A stretch of DNA of 64,000 nt from Paramecium pentaurelia. Taxonomy: Eukaryota > Ciliophora > Oligohymenophorea > Peniculida > Parameciidae. The translations under genes and the position numbers were made by a program. Shown piece after piece: positions 62,155 to 64,000 of this stretch (position 1 is its first letter; every line of letters starts with the position of its first letter). The stretch lies in contig CAJJDO010000021.1 in NCBI GenBank assembly GCA_905183005.1, forward strand, positions 318,773-382,772, in the 5' to 3' direction. The notes under the pieces are model-generated. The model had not been told where the DNA came from and did not search any database. It saw nothing but the letters and a program-made list of their open reading frames with translations.

Positions 62155-64000
62155 TCACTAAAATTGGAAAGTCTATTGAGCTTTTGGTTTAGATTATCTT
62201 TAAACACTACCAGAATTAATATTAATTCTATTGTTATCTCTTAATACATCATGTTATACAGCAGGACTTTATGCTTTAGTTTATATTTAAGGATTATCTT
62301 TTTAAACAGCATAGAATTTTTATTTCATAACTAATAAATCTTTTTCCATAGTTTAATATTTAAGATTTTTTCCTTCTTAATCTTTATTCCTCTGTTAAAT
62401 TTCTTATTTACAATCCTAAAAATTATGAATTAGTTTTACAATTAACTCCTATATAAGTAATTATACAGATTATATAATCTTATCTCCATCACTACCTTTA
62501 ATAGTTGAAAATCTGTTTTTTACTCCACTTAAATTTAAAATTTAATTTAGTTTAGTCATTTCATTATTAAGTCTTTAATTTTCTACTATTAATTTTTACT
62601 ATAATAATTTAAAAATATAATTACCATATCTAATTTAGATGTATTATATTAATTATCTGAATCAGTATTTTTTCTAGTTTATTATTATTATTATAATAAT
62701 TTATTTTTTTCTTCAATTTCCTTTTATAATTATTCTGATAGATATAATTTTTCTTATTTTAAACAAGAATTTTCTTATTTTATTGTATTTAAGTATCTTA
62801 TTTTTTATGATGGATTATTATGACCTCCAAGTTATGCAATATCTTTTTGCATTTCTTCTATTTATTTATAGAGCATAGATCTTTCATTATTAGATTTGGT
62901 TAATTTTTCATGTTAATCTTGTAATTCTTTTTTCAATTTACTATTTTCATCTTCTAAAGCATGCATTTACATTAATGCTTAATCTTTTTGATCTTTCATT
63001 TATTCATTTTCATCTTCTCTTTCTTAATTTTATGACTATATATATATATATAAAAATTACTAATATTGCATTATGTTCAGCTTCTAATTTTAAATATTAA
63101 TCCTTAATGTCATTAATTTCTTTTTCTTATTATTTACAAAACTCTTTTGCTCTATCATGAACATTTTTTAATGTATCTTCATTTTATAAGAGAGCTTATT
63201 CTAATTGTATAATAATCTTTAATAAATTATAAAATTTTACTTATTATTTTTTATCAATCTTTTATTTTAATTCATTGTTTTCTTTTGTAACTTTTTCTGC
63301 AATATGACTATATTATTCTCTTATTTAAGATTCTTATTTCATTTAAGATTCAAGTCTAGTAAAATGATCTTTTAAGAGATTATATTTATCTTATTATTCA
63401 CTAAATTAGATGTTTTATATATCATTTTATTTTTGGGTTGATTGATATTTATGAACATTTTCTTAAATTTAATGATTACTTTCTTCTAATTGATTTTTTA
63501 ATTGAATATTAGCATTTTCAAGTCCTTAAATTATTTTCTAAATATATAAATTATAAATTATACCGTAAATTTGTTTTAATCAGACTTTAATTTATCTTTT
63601 AACTATTAAATATCTTTTTGAGTTTATTAATTTAAATCTTCTTTTGTTTCAAATGCACATTATAATCCATTAACTTATTTATTTAACTATTCAATTTATT
63701 AATCTTTTTATTATAATTACTTTTAATGAATATCCAATTAATCTACTAATTCTTAAACTTCTTTTTTATGTTAATCTTCATACTTTTTTAGATGAAGTGA
63801 ATATTACTTAATTTCTAATTCTAATTATTTAGTTAATTTCTTAACAGTTGATTTATTTTCATCAACTTGAGATTATTTTTAATCTAATTCTACTCTCATT
63901 TAATCTATTTCATCATGTTATGAATCAATATGTTAATTTAATTATTATATCTCTTTTTTCAATAATAAATTATCTTTAGATGTTAATTCTAATTATTATT
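62155..64000 (-). CDS. Long coiled-coil protein, 3' part (runs off window)
   Basis: Minus-strand gene entering from beyond base 64000 and stopping at 62155-62157. The visible part is almost wholly coiled coil, rich in E, K, Q and L, with at least one 26-nt intron near 63539-63564 (gtataatttataattt...tttag on the minus strand). The last 60 or so residues leave the coiled coil (LKYQTMEKDLLVMKQKFYAV) and end in a Q/S/K-rich tail (SGSVQRQSKPKAQQTFQFQ). The start and full length are outside the window. Golgin-, SMC- or basal-body-type coiled coils are all possible; no head domain is visible. Confidence 0.75.

Noticed and set aside
1..64000. CRISPR arrays, insertion sequences, rRNA and tRNA genes
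   Set aside because: Scanned by eye and none found; bacterial-type elements are not expected in a ciliate macronuclear sequence. A tRNA scan would settle the tRNA point.

Overview
The window is macronuclear DNA of a ciliate, almost certainly Paramecium. It is very AT-rich. Genuine genes read through TAA and TAG as glutamine and stop only at TGA. Genes are packed tens of bases apart on both strands. Most introns are GT...AG and 20-34 nt long, although several here need 36-50 nt. With the standard code almost every gene looks shattered, so all coordinates below come from re-reading both strands with TGA as the only stop. At this base composition TGA falls by chance about every 60-70 codons, so short open stretches carry little weight. 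I rely on long frames, intron phase, frame arithmetic and recognisable domains.

Layout. 1-1186: no supported gene. 1187-5635: two coiled-coil, Gln-rich proteins (+). 5784-6404: Skp1-like BTB-fold protein (+). 6413-13426: a 7-kb intron-free gene for a giant secreted or surface protein (-). 13451-14233: unknown protein (+). 14242-14556: UFM1 (-). 14570-15308: decayed YY1-type zinc-finger gene (+). 15352-16165: adenylate kinase (+). 16281-18936: secreted beta-mannosidase (+). 19127-19918: coiled-coil protein (+). 20054-20755: probable pseudogene (-). 20881-25770: four-repeat voltage-gated Ca2+ channel (-). 25840-27414: membrane-anchored FG-nucleoporin-like protein with a glutamine run written entirely in TAA codons (-). 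27555-30150: a coiled-coil gene and a two-TM membrane protein (-). 31333-32514: actin (+). 33861-40781: tandem array of four paralogous genes of unknown function (-). 40981-43591: PG-motif protein and R2R3-Myb (+). 43611-44082: small gene (-). 44675-46962: MORN-SAM-kinase (+). 47855-49343: double-FHA protein (+). 49443-50412: alveolin-like epiplasm protein (+). 50522-51333: tesmin/LIN54 CXC protein (+). 51806-53502: coiled-coil protein and a SPRY-like protein (-). 53994-57674: CAND1/TIP120 (+). 57756-58648: IQ-MORN protein (-). 58855-59994: coiled-coil protein (+). 60187-60912: ubiquitin-like plus Q/N-rich protein (+). 61174-62139: NUDT19-type Nudix hydrolase (+). 62155-64000: 3' part of a long coiled-coil gene (-).

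Themes. There is no operon logic; neighbours are functionally mixed. Still, Skp1-like, CAND1, UFM1 and a ubiquitin-fold protein all belong to ubiquitin-type systems. Channel, giant surface protein, two-TM protein, alveolin-like, MORN and PG-motif genes fit the cortex and cilia. The most novel items are the four-gene tandem family, the transmembrane FG protein with its all-TAA polyglutamine, the MORN-SAM-kinase architecture and the decaying zinc-finger gene.
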